Source of the DNA: Bacteroidota bacterium
Lineage (GTDB): Bacteria > Bacteroidota > Bacteroidia > Bacteroidales > UBA932
NCBI GenBank assembly: GCA_009778375.1
Contig: WRJW01000149.1
Location: 1 to 6,639, forward strand
Direction: 5' to 3'
Length of the DNA: 6,639 bases
Part shown: one piece after another, positions 5,020-6,639 of the stretch
How positions within the stretch are numbered: position 1 is the first letter of the stretch
How the letters are laid out: each line of letters begins with the position of its first letter
Position numbers and translations under genes: made by a program
The notes under the pieces: model-generated
Told to the model about the DNA's origin: nothing
Database searches by the model: none
Seen by the model: only the letters and a program-made list of their open reading frames with translations

Positions 5020-6639
5020 GATTTATTTTGAATAATGTCCAGAACAGTTTCGAGGGTTAAATCTGCAGGGTTTTCTCCTTTGGGAATTTTGTAGTTTTTG
5101 CCCTCTTGAGTAATATAGGGACCAAAGCGTCCGTTTTGTATTTTAATACCTTCTTTTTCAAATATTTTTATTATTTTTTCCTGAGCTTTTTTTTGAGCCG
5201 CTCCAATCAATTCAATGGCGCGCGCTAAACTCAGGGTGTAGGGGCTTTCGGTTTTTACCAGAGAAATAAAAGCTGATCCGTGCTTGATATAAGGACCAAA
5301 ACGTCCAATGCCGCAACTTACTTCCTGCCCCTCCCAATGTCCTAAAGGGCGAGGCAATTGAAAGAGTTGCAGCGTCTCTTCCAAAGTGATAGATTCGACA
5401 AGTTGGCCTTTTTGGAGGCTGGCGAATTGTTTCTTTTCGTCATCATTGCGTCCGATTTGGGCCACAGGGCCATACCGACCAATTCGAACGATGACTTCTT
5501 TTCCGGTTTTTGGATCGTTACCCAATACCCTTTCGGCATTGGCAGGACGGGAGTGTTCGAGTGAGTTTTCTACCGACTGATGAAAAGGACGGTAAAAGTC
5601 GGCCAGCATTTGCTGCCATCCCAAAGCGCCTTCGGCAATGCGGTCAAAATCTTCTTCGGCCTTGGCGGTAAAGTTGTAGTCCACAATATCATTAAAATAA
5701 TCCAAGAGAAAATCATGGACTAAAATACCCATATCACTCGGAAAGAGTTTGGCTTTTTCTGCGCCCGAAGTTTCGTTCAATTCGTTGCGTTTGATTTGAT
5801 GGTCCGCTACTTCTAACCGAATATAAGGGCGGTTGATGCCGGGGCGATCTTCTTTGGTCACATAGCCCCTTTGCATAATGGTGGCGATGGTAGGGGCATA
5901 GGTCGAAGGACGCCCAATGCCCAACTCTTCGAGTTTTTTTACCAAGCCGGCTTCGGTATAACGGAGGGGACGCTGGGTAAAACGCTGGGTGGCCGATAAA
6001 AGATGGGGCGACAAAATGTCTCCCGATTGTAGAGGAGGAAGTTGCATCCCTGTCTCATCCTTGCTGTCGTCCTCTTTGGATTCGTGGTACACTTTAATAA
6101 ATCCGTCAAAAAGAATCGATTCGCCTGTAGCCGTAAAAGGTTGGGGTGCGTTGGGTGCCTGTATGATAACGGTGGTTTTTTCGATTTGTGCGTCGGCCAT
6201 TTGGGATGCGATGGTACGTTTCCAAATGAGTTCGTAAAGTTTACGCTCCGGAAGCGTACCTTTGATGGTGGCGTTTTGCAGGTAGGTGGGCCGAATGGCT
6301 TCGTGGGCTTCCTGTGCCGATTTGCTCTTGGCGGCGTACTGTCGGGTCTTGCAGTAGGGGAGGCCGTAAAGGCCCTCGATGCAGTTATGGGCTGCGCCTA
6401 AGGCCAATTTGGAGAGTTGGGTAGAATCGGTACGCATATAGGTAATTAACCCGGCTTCGTAGAGCTTTTGGGCTAAGTTCATGATTTGGCTCACCGATAA
6501 TCCCAATTTGCGGGAAGCTTCCTGTTGGAGGGTAGAGGTGGTAAAAGGAGGTGCCGGAGTACGGGATATCGTTTTTTTCTCTACCGAACCTACGCTAAAG
6601 TTGGCCTCCATACATTTTTGCAAAAAGTCAAAAGCCTCC
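5016..6639 (-). CDS. topA: DNA topoisomerase I (type IA), C-terminal 540 residues; 5' end beyond the window
   Basis: TopA relaxes negative supercoils by cutting one strand through a tyrosine link. The frame is open to the right edge (EAFDFLQKCMEANF...), so the true start lies outside; the TTG at 6621-6623 is not a start. The fragment contains APPFTTSTLQQEASRKLG, the active-site ITYMRTDS with the catalytic Tyr codon at 6438-6440, SAQEAHEAIRPT, and the conserved GIGRPSTYAPTIATIMQRGYV region. The C-terminus lacks the Cys4 zinc fingers of E. coli TopA. It instead has three Toprim C-terminal repeats with (N/I)GR(Y/F)GP cores, at about 5528-5448, 5351-5259 and 5171-5076, the last ending in KNYKIPKG. 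This is the usual Bacteroidota form. The missing N-terminus should hold the Toprim domain. The gene leads a tight cluster with the arginase-fold and Lrp genes; its promoter is not in the window. Confidence 0.97.
   Translation of the reverse strand, partial: EAFDFLQKCMEANFSVGSVEKKTISRTPAPPFTTSTLQQEASRKLGLSVSQIMNLAQKLYEAGLITYMRTDSTQLSKLALGAAHNCIEGLYGLPYCKTRQYAAKSKSAQEAHEAIRPTYLQNATIKGTLPERKLYELIWKRTIASQMADAQIEKTTVIIQAPNAPQPFTATGESILFDGFIKVYHESKEDDSKDETGMQLPPLQSGDILSPHLLSATQRFTQRPLRYTEAGLVKKLEELGIGRPSTYAPTIATIMQRGYVTKEDRPGINRPYIRLEVADHQIKRNELNETSGAEKAKLFPSDMGILVHDFLLDYFNDIVDYNFTAKAEEDFDRIAEGALGWQQMLADFYRPFHQSVENSLEHSRPANAERVLGNDPKTGKEVIVRIGRYGPVAQIGRNDDEKKQFASLQKGQLVESITLEETLQLFQLPRPLGHWEGQEVSCGIGRFGPYIKHGSAFISLVKTESPYTLSLARAIELIGAAQKKAQEKIIKIFEKEGIKIQNGRFGPYITQEGKNYKIPKGENPADLTLETVLDIIQNKS

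Noticed and set aside
6042..6401. Plus-strand open frame of 119 codons, Cys/Gly/Phe-rich
   Set aside because: It is antisense to topA, has no family resemblance and shows the odd composition of a shadow frame. Other antisense frames inside ispD, the TPR gene and topA were set aside for the same reason.
6621..6623. TTG as the start of topA
   Set aside because: The frame stays open upstream to the window edge with residues that fit TopA (EAFDF), and the Toprim domain must lie further upstream.

Overview
The window reads as ordinary chromosomal DNA from a member of the Bacteroidota, most likely the order Bacteroidales. Three things support this. The promoter-like sites carry the Bacteroidota -7 element TAnnTTTG, and no Shine-Dalgarno sequence stands out before the starts. 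The protein versions are typical of the phylum: an Lrp with a SLDQAIERQ tail, a TopA ending in Toprim C-terminal repeats, an arginase-fold protein behind topA, a DUF3244-like exported protein, and a TPR membrane regulator with a LuxR-like C-terminus. No rRNA, tRNA, insertion sequence, CRISPR array or prophage gene was seen. No stretch longer than about 120 bases lacks a gene.

Layout. Bases 1-674 (minus) hold the N-terminal 224 residues of purH, cut by the left edge. A 66-bp divergent region follows, with one -7-like element for each side. ispD (741-1403, plus) comes next. After 47 bp there is a 523-residue TPR protein (1451-3022, plus), predicted to cross the inner membrane and end in a LuxR-like DNA-binding region. 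A 118-bp AT-rich gap holds a textbook -7 element and several ATCTTT/AAAGAT repeats. It leads into a 131-residue exported DUF3244-like protein (3141-3536, plus).

On the minus strand, meeting that gene tail to tail only 8 bp away, is a tight cluster transcribed from the right edge: topA (5' end missing), an arginase-fold protein without recognisable metal-site motifs (4-bp ATGA overlap), and an Lrp/AsnC regulator (2-bp gap).

Functionally, purH and ispD are core metabolism (purines; isoprenoid precursors by the MEP route), and topA is core DNA topology. The accessory part is the pair of TPR membrane regulator and small exported protein. By architecture these could be a periplasmic sensing module and its secreted partner or target. 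The other unusual item is the degenerate arginase-like protein tied translationally to topA and lrp. No wholly new system is proven. These two neighbourhoods deserve the second look.
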